From Campylobacter corcagiensis (GTDB lineage: Bacteria; Campylobacterota; Campylobacteria; Campylobacterales; Campylobacteraceae), in NCBI RefSeq assembly GCF_013201645.1, contig NZ_CP053843.1:1-38879 (forward strand): a stretch of DNA of 38,879 bases. Direction: 5' to 3'. Each line of letters begins with the position of its first letter. Positions within the stretch are counted from its first letter, which is position 1. Both the position numbers and the translations under genes were made by a program. This document shows positions 1 through 7,068 of this stretch, piece after piece. Under the pieces are notes generated by a model that was not told where the DNA came from, ran no database searches, and saw only the letters and a list, made by a program, of their open reading frames with translations.

Positions 1-338
1 ATTTATGATATTTAAATCATAATAGCTATATAGCAGGGGAACGCCCTGCCATATAGCAAACTCTAAGCAAAGTGGGAAACTCTCGCTTACATAGGACACG
101 CCTAGCCCACCCCCACACTTAGAGTTAGCTACTTCATTCGGTGTGTATTTCAGTGGCAAAGCCACTGAAAGCAAGGGGCAAAGCCCCTTGCTACACACCG
201 AATGAAGTAGCTAACTCTAAGTGTGGGGGTGGGCTAGGCGTGTCCTATGTAAGCGAGAGTTTCCCACTTTGCTTAGAGTTTGCTATATGGCAGGGCGTTC
301 CCCTGCTATATAGCTATTATGATTTAAATATCATAAAT
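1..338. repeat. T-shaped terminal palindrome, left telomere candidate
   Basis: Arm A (1-147) and arm A' (192-338) are perfect reverse complements. The 44-bp centre holds two further perfect hairpins: 148-170 (10-bp stem, AAA loop) and 171-191 (9-bp stem, AAA loop), both built on the core GGCAAAGCC. The order A-B-B'-C-C'-A' is the layout of adeno-associated virus ITRs. The palindrome is clearly richer in G+C than the rest of the element. Either the molecule ends in a hairpin near 148-191 and the assembly read through onto the other strand, or it ends at base 1 in a foldable palindrome. Confidence 0.9.
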
Positions 339-411
339 AATTAATATTTAATTATCATATTTATACTAACTAATTATTATAAAATTAATAATCTTTTAAG
401 AACAATAATGC

Positions 412-417
412 TATAAT
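412..417 (+). promoter_or_regulatory. Extended -10 promoter for the 47-aa gene
   Basis: TGC-TATAAT (409-417) is an extended -10 element about 70 bases upstream of the start codon at 488; no good -35 box is seen, as is usual for Campylobacter. The stretch 339-487 holds no gene. The mirrored copy lies at 38463-38468 on the minus strand. Confidence 0.4.
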
Positions 418-487
418 AACTATTATTAAAAGGTTGAGAATTATTTATTAATTTTTTAATAATTAAATCATAATTAAAGGATATAAA

Positions 488-631
488 ATGATTTTAGCTA
501 ACGAAAAAGAACAAGATTTTAAAATAAGCGGAGGGCTTGACGAAAACTTAATAGAGCTTTTAGGTATTATGGAATTTCATAAGTTAGATAAAGAAGAAAT
601 GTTATCTTTATTAGAAGATGATGAAGTTTAG
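488..631 (+). CDS. 47-aa acidic hypothetical protein (left copy)
   Basis: A short gene with a good ribosome binding site (AAAGGA, then ATATAAA, then ATG). The product begins MILANEKEQDFKISGG and ends in the acidic stretch LLEDDEV. It has no signal peptide, membrane segment or family motif that I recognise. It is the gene nearest the telomere, is present identically in both terminal repeats, and reads inward toward parA. Small size, charge and position would suit a partition or copy-control accessory, but nothing in the sequence proves that. The clear start, ribosome site and -10 element argue that it is a real gene. Confidence 0.6.
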   Translation: MILANEKEQDFKISGGLDENLIELLGIMEFHKLDKEEMLSLLEDDEV

Positions 632-753
632 TAAGCTATAACTAATAATATAAAAAATAAATAATATATTAGTTTGTTTAATTGTAAATTTTTAAATATG
701 TTTTTTATATTAATAATGATATAATATAAATATATTATAAAAATATTAATCAA

Positions 754-777
754 ATATGATTATTATATTAATCATAT
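754..777. promoter_or_regulatory. Inverted repeat upstream of parA, putative operator
   Basis: ATATGATTA-(6 nt)-TAATCATAT, 9-bp perfect arms, ends about 20 bases before the parA start. The sequence ATATTAATCA is also directly repeated at 743-752 and 765-774, 22 bases (two helical turns) apart. This fits autoregulation by the ParA/ribbon-helix-helix pair, or a centromere-like site. A mirrored copy is at 38103-38126. Otherwise 632-797 is plain AT-rich spacer. Confidence 0.45.
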
Positions 778-797
778 ATAATTATTAAAGGAAAAAA

Positions 798-1454
798 ATG
801 ATAGTAGTTTTTTCACACCCTAAAGGCGGAGTAGGAAAAAGTATGTTAGCTTTTAACTATGCTGTATTTTTAAGAAAAAAAGGAATTGAAGTTGCTATAA
901 TAGATTTAGACGGACAACACTCTATATCAAATTTTAATAAGATTAGAATTGCTTTTAATGTAACACCTACTTTAAATATTAAAACTTATGATAATACTAA
1001 TGAGCTAGTAAGCTTTTTAAATCAAGTTTCAAGTAGTGATATGGTTATTATTGATACAGGCGGTTTTGATAGTTCAAACAATAGAATTGCTTTGGCATTT
1101 GCTGATAAAATTATAACGCCTGTATCTGATAGCCCTGTAGAAATTATGAGATTATTAAATTTTAGCAACATATTAGATGAAATTGAAGTAAATTTAAATC
1201 ATAAATTAAAGACTTATGTAGTATTAAATAGAATACACCCTAGCTTAAAAAATATAGACTATGTAAAAGAGCCTTTTAAAGATAAGCCTGTTTATAATTT
1301 TTTAAATAGTGTCGTAAGAGATAGAGTAAGGTTTAAATTTTCAGTATCAAACGGAAATTCGGTATTTGATGAGCCTGAAAATATTAGAGATGAAAAGGCT
1401 ATATTTGAGCTTAATAGCCTTTACAATGAAATTGAGAATATTATTATATCATAA
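798..1454 (+). CDS. parA: ParA-family partition ATPase (left copy)
   Basis: A 218-residue P-loop ATPase of the ParA/MinD class that would drive plasmid segregation. The deviant Walker A motif KGGVGKS is at residues 9-15, IIDLDGQ (the A' region) near 35-41, and the Walker B-like VIIDTGGFDS near 84-93. The length matches the small ParA subtype that lacks an N-terminal DNA-binding domain and pairs with a small ribbon-helix-helix protein, and such a gene follows 18 bases downstream. The start is supported by AAAGGA upstream. An identical copy sits in the right repeat, so each end carries its own segregation cassette, which is unusual. Confidence 0.93.
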   Translation: MIVVFSHPKGGVGKSMLAFNYAVFLRKKGIEVAIIDLDGQHSISNFNKIRIAFNVTPTLNIKTYDNTNELVSFLNQVSSSDMVIIDTGGFDSSNNRIALAFADKIITPVSDSPVEIMRLLNFSNILDEIEVNLNHKLKTYVVLNRIHPSLKNIDYVKEPFKDKPVYNFLNSVVRDRVRFKFSVSNGNSVFDEPENIRDEKAIFELNSLYNEIENIIIS

Positions 1455-1472
1455 AAATTAAGGAGTGTAAAA

Positions 1473-1736
1473 ATGAGTAGCAAAAAATTATCAATAGAGG
1501 CACTAAATGCAATACAAAAAGGTAGTGAAGTAGTAGAAAAAACAAATAATGAAGAAGAGCAAATTAACAATGATGATATAGTAAGAAGAAAAAGACCTAG
1601 AAAACAATATAGAAATTTTAGCGTAAATTTTGAGATAGATGACTATAACAAATTCCAAATTTATTTAAATGAAAACGGAATAAACAGCGGTAGTGGCTTT
1701 ATAAGAGAGTTGTTAAAAGAAAACGGAATAATATAA
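1473..1736 (+). CDS. Ribbon-helix-helix ParB/CopG-like partition partner (left copy)
   Basis: 87 residues. The N-terminal 35 are polar and probably flexible, followed by the basic run RRKRPRK. The last 45 residues fit a ribbon-helix-helix fold: strand RNFSVNFEI, then helix YNKFQIYLNENG, then helix SGFIRELLKENG. Such proteins bind centromere repeats and repress their own operon next to small ParA proteins. AAGGAG lies before the ATG. Together with parA it forms a two-gene cassette, identical at both termini. It is also one candidate for the factor that binds the shared TTGTAT operators, although nothing in the sequence shows this. Confidence 0.75.
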   Translation: MSSKKLSIEALNAIQKGSEVVEKTNNEEEQINNDDIVRRKRPRKQYRNFSVNFEIDDYNKFQIYLNENGINSGSGFIRELLKENGII

Positions 1737-1746
1737 GATATTTTTA

Positions 1747-1775
1747 AATATTAGAGAGTTTAACTCTCTAATATT
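1747..1775. terminator. 29-bp palindrome between convergent genes (left copy)
   Basis: Two 14-bp perfect arms around a single central base, with core TTAGAGAGTT-x-AACTCTCTAA. It sits between the partition cassette and the converging gene fragment, where a two-way terminator is expected. AT-rich flanks would give a weak U tract in either direction. Confidence 0.6.
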
Positions 1776-1978
1776 GCTTCTAAATTTTCTTTTAACTCAT
1801 TATATTCGCTATCATCTTTAATAGGTTTTTCTTTAATAAAACCTGCCTCAATCATTTTGTCTTGCTTAATCTCTTTATAATACTCTTTAGCAAGTTCTTC
1901 TAAGGCTTTGCAAGTTTCATTATCTAATAAAGACACTTCAGCAAATACGCTTTTTATATCATTTTTTGTAGCCTTTAT
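1760..1978 (-). pseudogene. 3' fragment of the 188-aa gene copied into the left repeat
   Basis: This is the exact C-terminal portion (codons 117-188) of the intact gene at 36554-37120, carried along as part of the terminal repeat. Homology ends abruptly at 1978; upstream on this strand the reading frame continues only about 16 codons into unrelated sequence before a stop, with no ribosome binding site. It is a by-product of terminal repeat expansion and probably not expressed. Confidence 0.85.
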
Positions 1979-2951
1979 TAGAAGATTATCAATATAGACA
2001 AGCAGGTTTCGGTTTTGACAATATCATTCTTGATAATTTTTTTTTGATAAAAATAATGTTGGTGTATATAGTTTAGAAAATGGTTATCTTTGATTTGTTT
2101 AAAAAAAATAATAAAAATATATGAAATAATTATGATACATTTACTAAATAAATATTAATGAAATAATATTATTAATTATATCATAATTATTTGTGAAGTA
2201 ATTATTATTAAATTGTAGTTTTTTTGAAAAGTGTAAAATTCTGTTAAAAAGTGTAAAAATGTATTTTTATATAATTTTTTATGAAAAATTTATTAAATGA
2301 TTTAAAGTGTTTATTTTGTGTTTTAAAGCACTTTGTATTTTTTTAAAGTGTTTCTATGTTTAAATAAACTTTTTTGATTTTAGGTGCTTTTTTGTTAATT
2401 TAAACTGCATAATTGAATTTAAAATTTTAAAAAAGTATTTTTTTTGATAAAACTTAAATAAATTTTAAAAAAAATAATTAATATTTATTTTTAAGTTTTT
2501 AAATTTTTATTTTCTTCTTTTTAATGGTATCAATAAAAGAATAGAGGGAAAATTATTAATAAATATTAAATAAAATTGACTTATAAGCTTGATTATTTAG
2601 GTATTTTAATAGTAAATAAAAAAAAATAGCTGTTTAGAATTTCATACCAAACCGTATGAAATTCTAAACAAACCGTATGAAATTCTAAACAAATTTGATT
2701 TTTTAGGCTATTTTTCTAATAAATTAATAATTTTTAAACATAAGTCTTTTAAATCATTATATATCAGTATTCTGAGATAAATATTTAATTAATATTTTTA
2801 AAAAAAACAGTTTAAGGTATTTTTTTCTAAACAAATTTTTACTAAAAAATAAAATAATGTTTGATTTTTACTAAAAAATAAAAAATTTATGATATAATAA
2901 TTCAATTTTTTTATAAATTGTTAAACAATTAAATTTTCAGGAGTTAATATT
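1979..2951. other. AT-rich non-coding region, candidate replication origin
   Basis: Nearly 1 kb without a convincing gene, just upstream of the replication initiator. It contains a 14-bp inverted repeat (2124-2137 with 2179-2192), repeated AAAAGTGTAAAA units (2227-2238, 2247-2258), related AAAGTGTTT units (2304-2312, 2345-2353), a hairpin with tandem 21-bp repeats (2631-2695), and a 20-bp direct repeat at 2835-2854 and 2864-2883. Long A and T runs suit an unwinding element. Short repeats beside a rep gene are typical of initiator-binding regions. Confidence 0.6.
2631..2695. repeat. Hairpin plus tandem 21-bp repeat, iteron-like
   Basis: Arms 2631-2647 and 2654-2670 are a perfect 17-bp inverted repeat around CAAACC. 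The unit beginning GTATGAAATTCTAAACAAA occurs at 2654-2674 and again head-to-tail at 2675-2695 with changes only at its last two bases. The period of two helical turns suits an initiator binding site. It is the most ordered element of the origin region. Confidence 0.6.
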
Positions 2952-3851
2952 ATGATTGGTGAAATCAAAGATGTTGGAACAAAAAAGAATTATACTGTAT
3001 ATACAGAAAAACAAATAGAAATAAGTGGAACAACTGGTGAGATATTAAAAGAAAATGAAATTTATGTAACAAAAGCTAAAAATAGAGATGATTTTATAAA
3101 ATTTTTTGTAGATAATTTATCTTTTATAGGCTCAGATTTGCTTAATGCCGAGAGACAAGTTCTTTTTATTTTATTAACAAAAATTGATTATAAAAATATT
3201 ATTTATATAAATTCAGATTTAAGAAGAGATATTGAAGTATTATTAAAAGTCAGTAAATCAACAGTATCAGTAGCTATAAATGGATTGAAAAAAAAAGGAG
3301 TTATTTTATCTTTATCGGATAGTTTAAAAAAAGAGCTTGGTACTTTTTCAGATAACGCTTTTATAATAAATCCAAATATTGCAGGAAGAGGAAGTTTTAA
3401 TGAGTTGCAAAAATTAAGACAAGATATTAGTATAGAATATGATTTTGAAAAATTAGAAGTAAAACAAAAATATAATATAAAGAGCAAATATGATGGTTTT
3501 GATGAAATTTCAAACAATATGGAAAATCACGAGATAAAAGAGATAAAACAAACACAAGATAAAAAAAGCACTGAAGTATGTATAGTTGAAAAAGACCAAA
3601 AAAATATCATAGAGATAGATGACATTATAGAACAACCCACACATATATCAAAATCACAAAATATTAAAACAGATAAAGAAATTGAACTTGAACTTGTTAG
3701 AGAACAAAATGAAGCTAAAAGGTTAGATATTGAAAATTTAAAGGCTAAAAATGAAAATTTAAAACTTCAAATACAATTAAAAGCTTTAGACCAGAATAAT
3801 AAGATTAATCAGCCTGACTTTTTACCACAACAAAATGATGAAGCTTTTTAA
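2952..3851 (+). CDS. RepL-like plasmid replication initiator
   Basis: 299 residues. Residues about 60-160 look like a winged-helix initiator of the RepL/Rep type: helix-rich LNAERQVLFILLTKI, then LLKVSKSTVSVAINGLKKKG as a helix-turn-helix, then a wing ending NAFIINPNIAGRGSF, which resembles the (L/I)NPxxxxxG signature of RepL proteins. The C-terminal third is charged, with a coiled coil around residues 240-285. The start is set by AGGAG nine bases ahead, and a TATAAT-like box lies near 2893. The repeat-rich region just upstream is the likely target. It is the only replication initiator recognised; how it serves a linear molecule is unknown. Confidence 0.7.
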   Translation: MIGEIKDVGTKKNYTVYTEKQIEISGTTGEILKENEIYVTKAKNRDDFIKFFVDNLSFIGSDLLNAERQVLFILLTKIDYKNIIYINSDLRRDIEVLLKVSKSTVSVAINGLKKKGVILSLSDSLKKELGTFSDNAFIINPNIAGRGSFNELQKLRQDISIEYDFEKLEVKQKYNIKSKYDGFDEISNNMENHEIKEIKQTQDKKSTEVCIVEKDQKNIIEIDDIIEQPTHISKSQNIKTDKEIELELVREQNEAKRLDIENLKAKNENLKLQIQLKALDQNNKINQPDFLPQQNDEAF

Positions 3852-3891
3852 AATTAAAATTTTGTAACATTAATAAAAAAATAATAAATAA

Positions 3892-3909
3892 TTGTATATA
3901 ATTATACAA
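3892..3909. promoter_or_regulatory. Shared 18-bp operator/promoter of the cargo operon
   Basis: TTGTATATAATTATACAA is a 7-4-7 palindrome that contains TATAAT (3897-3902), so a bound regulator would cover the -10 box. Near-identical palindromes precede the operons at 9759, 30247 and 34069. A strong ribosome site (AAGGGAGA) and an ATG follow at 3923. Confidence 0.7.
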
Positions 3910-3922
3910 CAAGGGAGATAAA

Positions 3923-4057
3923 ATGAGATATCCAAAGCTTGGAACTAAAATAGTGTTAGATGAAAATAAAATTAGAAAAGCTATAAATTTTGATCTTGAT
4001 ACTAATGAAGAGAAAACAGCTAAAAATAAATCAAGTATAAGAAAGAATAGACAATGA
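3923..4057 (+). CDS. 44-aa protein consisting largely of the basic tail
   Basis: A short gene with a strong ribosome site (AAGGGAG) directly downstream of the shared operator. The product starts MRYPKLGTKIVLDENKIR and its second half ends EEKTAKNKSSIRKNRQ, nearly the same as the C-terminus of the AbiEii protein two genes downstream. It has no room for a folded domain. It may be the remnant of a larger cargo gene that lost its body but kept start and tail, or a leader peptide. The stop overlaps the start of the next gene (ATGA), so it is translationally coupled to the antitoxin-like gene. Confidence 0.6.
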   Translation: MRYPKLGTKIVLDENKIRKAINFDLDTNEEKTAKNKSSIRKNRQ

Positions 4058-4500
4058 AACAAGAAATTGCAAATAACATTTTAAAAACTTGCAAATTGAA
4101 AATTTTAAATAAACCAGATTACATTTCAGGGTGGGAAGCATTAAATATACCTAGCAAAAACGGACTTATCGCTGATTGGCACCCATTACACTATTTTAAT
4201 AAAAAACAAGATATAAAAAAATATAGTTTTAATGAAATTTTAGGAAATAGCGGTATAAAAAAAAGATATGTAAAAATGCTAGATAAAGAGGAGTATGTAG
4301 CAAATTATCCAAGAGCCATAGCAGATTTAGTTTATCATAATAAAATAAAAGGTTTAAAAAATTGCGTTAATGATTTTTTAGATGATGATGAAGAAAAAGA
4401 GTTATTTAAATATTTAAAACTTATAAATAACAATGAAGTAGTAGATAATTTTATGAAATTTGAACTAACTAAGCTATATTTTAAGGATAAAAAATGCTAG
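4054..4500 (+). CDS. AbiEi-like antitoxin candidate
   Basis: 148 residues, soluble, no membrane segment. It lies immediately before and overlaps an AbiEii-type nucleotidyltransferase, the place of the antitoxin in AbiE-like systems, so I infer an immunity or antitoxin role; the sequence itself shows no motif I can name. Its first 13 residues (MKQEIANNILKTC) and the DNA around its start are shared with the gene at 30754, which also precedes a broken nucleotidyltransferase gene. It lacks the basic tail carried by its partner, so only the toxin would be exported if the tail is a secretion signal. Confidence 0.5.
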   Translation: MKQEIANNILKTCKLKILNKPDYISGWEALNIPSKNGLIADWHPLHYFNKKQDIKKYSFNEILGNSGIKKRYVKMLDKEEYVANYPRAIADLVYHNKIKGLKNCVNDFLDDDEEKELFKYLKLINNNEVVDNFMKFELTKLYFKDKKC

Positions 4501-5279
4501 AAGAGTATCAAAAAAATAGATTAAATTTAATAAAAGATATTTTGCCATATTTTGGAGATAATTTTGTTTTAAAGGGTGGAACAGCTTTAAATTTATACTA
4601 TGGTTTAGATAGATATTCAGAAGATATAGATTTAGATTGTAAAACTAATAATATGAATTTCATAAACAAGTTAAAACGCCACAAAGATTTTAAAAATTGG
4701 AATATAAACATTAAAAAAGATACAGATACTGTTTTTAGGGTAATGTTAGATTATGGTGCTTTATCTAAAAATGGAAATTATCCGTTAAAAATAGAAGTAA
4801 GTAGTAGGAATAAAAACAAACTAAGAACAAAATCCTTAAATTACAATACTATAAACGGTGTTAATGTTTATACTATAGATGAGCTTATAAGAATGAAAGG
4901 TGTTGCTTTTAGTGGAAGAGATAAAATTAGAGATTTTTACGATTTGGGATATTTATTAAAAACATATCCAGAACATTTTAGTAAGGAAAATCTTTTGAAC
5001 ATTGAAGAAAAGATATTTTATTCAGGCGAAGAAGAGTTAAATTTGCTTTTAAAAGATGAAATTTTGAAACATAATTTAATTTCTAATAATGATATTGTCT
5101 TTGCTGAAACATACACACAAGATGTTTTAAACCGTATTGATTTTATGCTTAACAATACAAATTCTTTAAAAGATGACCTTAAACAACTTAAAGATTTAAG
5201 CAGTGATTTTAATAAAATCTTTGAAGATGACAAAGAGCAAACAGCTAAAAATAAATCAAATTTAAGGAAAAATAAGTAA
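4494..5279 (+). CDS. AbiEii-family nucleotidyltransferase toxin with basic C-terminal tail
   Basis: 261 residues. The N-terminus has the nucleotidyltransferase signature: KGGTALNLYYGLDRYSEDID at residues 27-46, with the GG-T motif and the metal-binding acidic pair D44/D46. RDKIRDFYDLGYLLK later in the chain is also typical of AbiEii/AbiGii toxins. Family members transfer nucleotides to RNA or protein targets and arrest growth. The last ~35 residues (LKDLSSDFNKIFEDD... SNLRKNK) are not part of the fold and recur on Fic and other proteins here. Overlaps the antitoxin-like gene by 7 bases; the next gene starts on its stop codon. Confidence 0.8.
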   Translation: MLEEYQKNRLNLIKDILPYFGDNFVLKGGTALNLYYGLDRYSEDIDLDCKTNNMNFINKLKRHKDFKNWNINIKKDTDTVFRVMLDYGALSKNGNYPLKIEVSSRNKNKLRTKSLNYNTINGVNVYTIDELIRMKGVAFSGRDKIRDFYDLGYLLKTYPEHFSKENLLNIEEKIFYSGEEELNLLLKDEILKHNLISNNDIVFAETYTQDVLNRIDFMLNNTNSLKDDLKQLKDLSSDFNKIFEDDKEQTAKNKSNLRKNK

Positions 5280-6274
5280 TGAATATAACAAATTTTACTA
5301 CCAGAGAAGATATAGAAAATTTTATTATTAGTAATTTACAAAAAAAAAGAAGTTTTGCTATTTATGCACTAAGGTATATGGGTAAGACATATCTGCTAAA
5401 TCAAATTTATAAAGAAATTAAAGAAAAAAAAGACACAATTTATATTGATATGAGTTATATTTTTAATTTAGAAGATTTTTATAATATTTTTAAAATTAAT
5501 ATAAAGAGAATTTTTAAAAATAAATTTGATGATGTTTTTGATGATGATTTAAAAAAACTAGAATTTATTTTCAACCTTTTAGGAAAAAAAGCAGAAAATG
5601 AAAATAGAGATATTTATATTTTTATTGATAATTTTGAAAAGATAGAAGATATTCAAAATAATAAACTAGATTTAAATTATATTTTTAATGATAGTTTTAT
5701 AAATTTTCAAAATTTAATATTTTGTGTAACGATAAATAATAGCTTTGGAATAGATACATTTAAAGATTTTAAAAGTCCTCTTTATAGTTTTTGTGAAGTT
5801 TTAGATTTGCCAAATTTAAGTGAAAAAGAAATAAGTATTTATCTTTATAAAGAATTAAAAGAACTTGAAATAACACAAGATTTGGTTTTTTATATTATGA
5901 AAAAAACTAACAATATAATATATTATATTGATAAGATTTGTAGTATTTTAAAGCATAAAAATAAAATAACTAAGGAAGATATAGATAAAATCCTTAATAA
6001 AATTTATAAAAATTATTTAATAGAACTATACAATATTAAATTAAATTCAATACGAGGTAAAAAGTATTTATCAGATGTATTATATTCAATAGCTACAAAT
6101 AAAAATCCTTACGATGAGCTTCTTGTTAAAGTTGGCAATCGTGGCAATATATCAAAAATGATAAAAACTTTAGAAAAAGAAAATTTAATATGTAAGATAA
6201 AAGAGCCAAAAGTTAAATACATAATCTATGATCCTTTTTTTAAAAAATATGTATTGGAAAATTTTGCAAGATGA
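5279..6274 (+). CDS. STAND-like P-loop ATPase with C-terminal winged helix
   Basis: 331 residues. A P-loop is present as ALRYMGKTYLL (residues 30-40); the usual first glycine is replaced by alanine. A Walker B-like strand IYIFIDNFEKI lies near residues 112-122. The C-terminal 80 residues resemble a winged helix, as in archaeal-type ATPases of the MNS/STAND group, which act as regulated switches or pair with DNA-processing or toxin modules. It lacks the basic tail of its neighbours, so it probably acts in the donor cell. Start and stop overlap the neighbours by 1 and 4 bases, so it is a true member of the cargo operon. Target unknown. Confidence 0.6.
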   Translation: MNITNFTTREDIENFIISNLQKKRSFAIYALRYMGKTYLLNQIYKEIKEKKDTIYIDMSYIFNLEDFYNIFKINIKRIFKNKFDDVFDDDLKKLEFIFNLLGKKAENENRDIYIFIDNFEKIEDIQNNKLDLNYIFNDSFINFQNLIFCVTINNSFGIDTFKDFKSPLYSFCEVLDLPNLSEKEISIYLYKELKELEITQDLVFYIMKKTNNIIYYIDKICSILKHKNKITKEDIDKILNKIYKNYLIELYNIKLNSIRGKKYLSDVLYSIATNKNPYDELLVKVGNRGNISKMIKTLEKENLICKIKEPKVKYIIYDPFFKKYVLENFAR

Positions 6275-7068
6275 TACAAAAAGCACGAAGTAGTAATAGT
6301 AGAAGCCTTTTAAGGGAAGCCGAAAGTGCAATACTTTTAATTGATGATATAAATGTAAAACAATGGTTTGAAAGAGCCATTAAAGATATGATTAATAAAA
6401 GAAACGACCCTGAAGTAACTTTTACAGGTGCAAAAGAATTAAAAACAAATTTATTAGCCTACATAAAACAAAATGATAAAAGTGGTGAAGTTGGAACCTC
6501 TAATGTTTGGTGTAGAAAAATAGTTTATAGTGAAATTAAAGACTTTTTAAAAGAGCTTGAAGTATATATACAAAATAGAGGTTTAACAGGTGTAATTGAA
6601 CTTCATTTGCAAGATAGAGAAATAAATAGTCCGCATATACAATATGTAGGAACAGATGTTTATAAAGCTGAAAGAGCAATAGCTGATTTTGTAGTAGATA
6701 AAAATTATGAAAATAGTGTAATGGAAGCAATGAGTGTAAATCATACGCCTGATTATTACACACAAGAAAATAAAAATTTAAGAATAAAAAGCACAGACAC
6801 AGAATTAGAACAACAAAAAATTATAGAAGAAAGACAAGAATATATAAAAGAGTTAAAGGATAGTTTAAAAGATAGTTTATCAGTAATACAAAATCTGCGT
6901 TCAGAATTTTTAAATATATTTAAAGAAGATAGTAGAGAGAATTTAGATGATGAATTAAAACAAAATAGAGTTAAAAGAAAAAATAAAACAGAGCGAAGAC
7001 AAAAAGACACAATAGATTTAGTCAGTGAGTGGCAAGAAAAAGCCAAAGTTAGAAGGAATAGAAGATGA
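6271..7068 (+). CDS. Putative HUH/relaxase-like protein with basic C-terminus
   Basis: 265 residues. The segment ELHLQDREINSPHIQYVG (about 110-127) has the spacing of motif III in Mob/Pre relaxases (H-x-D-E-x-T-P-H-x-H), with glutamine in place of histidine twice (H112-x-Q114 and H122-x-Q124). Possible catalytic tyrosines are Y64, Y86 and Y99. A coiled coil follows (about 185-225), then LRSEFLNIFKEDS like the tail of the other cargo proteins, then a highly basic end (KVRRNRR). No other relaxase candidate is seen, so this may nick the transfer origin or the terminal palindromes. The assignment rests on a weak motif; it could be an unrelated effector. Confidence 0.4.
   Translation: MIQKARSSNSRSLLREAESAILLIDDINVKQWFERAIKDMINKRNDPEVTFTGAKELKTNLLAYIKQNDKSGEVGTSNVWCRKIVYSEIKDFLKELEVYIQNRGLTGVIELHLQDREINSPHIQYVGTDVYKAERAIADFVVDKNYENSVMEAMSVNHTPDYYTQENKNLRIKSTDTELEQQKIIEERQEYIKELKDSLKDSLSVIQNLRSEFLNIFKEDSRENLDDELKQNRVKRKNKTERRQKDTIDLVSEWQEKAKVRRNRR

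Larger units (their letters stand above)
1..1978 (+). repeat. Left terminal inverted repeat (1,978 bp)
   Basis: The first 1,978 bases are the exact reverse complement of the last 1,978. I checked this by the mirrored gene coordinates (798-1454 pairs with 37426-38082, 141-344 with 38536-38739) and by reading the inner edge, where homology stops just after GCCTTTAT at 1971-1978. It contains a terminal palindrome, a 47-aa gene, parA, a ribbon-helix-helix gene and the 3' end of a gene that is intact only at the right end. Long terminal inverted repeats are typical of linear replicons. Confidence 0.97.

Noticed and set aside
141-344. 67-residue open frame in the left palindrome (mirrored at 38536-38739)
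   Set aside because: It runs through the hairpin centre and arm of the palindrome, has no ribosome binding site and is explained by the repeat structure.
1950-2030. Reverse-transcriptase-like YIDNLLI on the minus strand beside the truncated gene
   Set aside because: Only about 16 codons are open before a stop, and no other RT block is present; chance similarity at the repeat junction.
2631-2695. Possible CRISPR-like repeat
   Set aside because: Only two head-to-tail copies with no spacers of constant length; it fits an iteron or operator next to the rep gene.
5279-6274. Type II toxin-antitoxin or transposase ATPase (IstB-like) for the 331-aa protein
   Set aside because: No IstA-like partner, no terminal repeats and a P-loop that differs from IstB; a STAND-like ATPase fits better.
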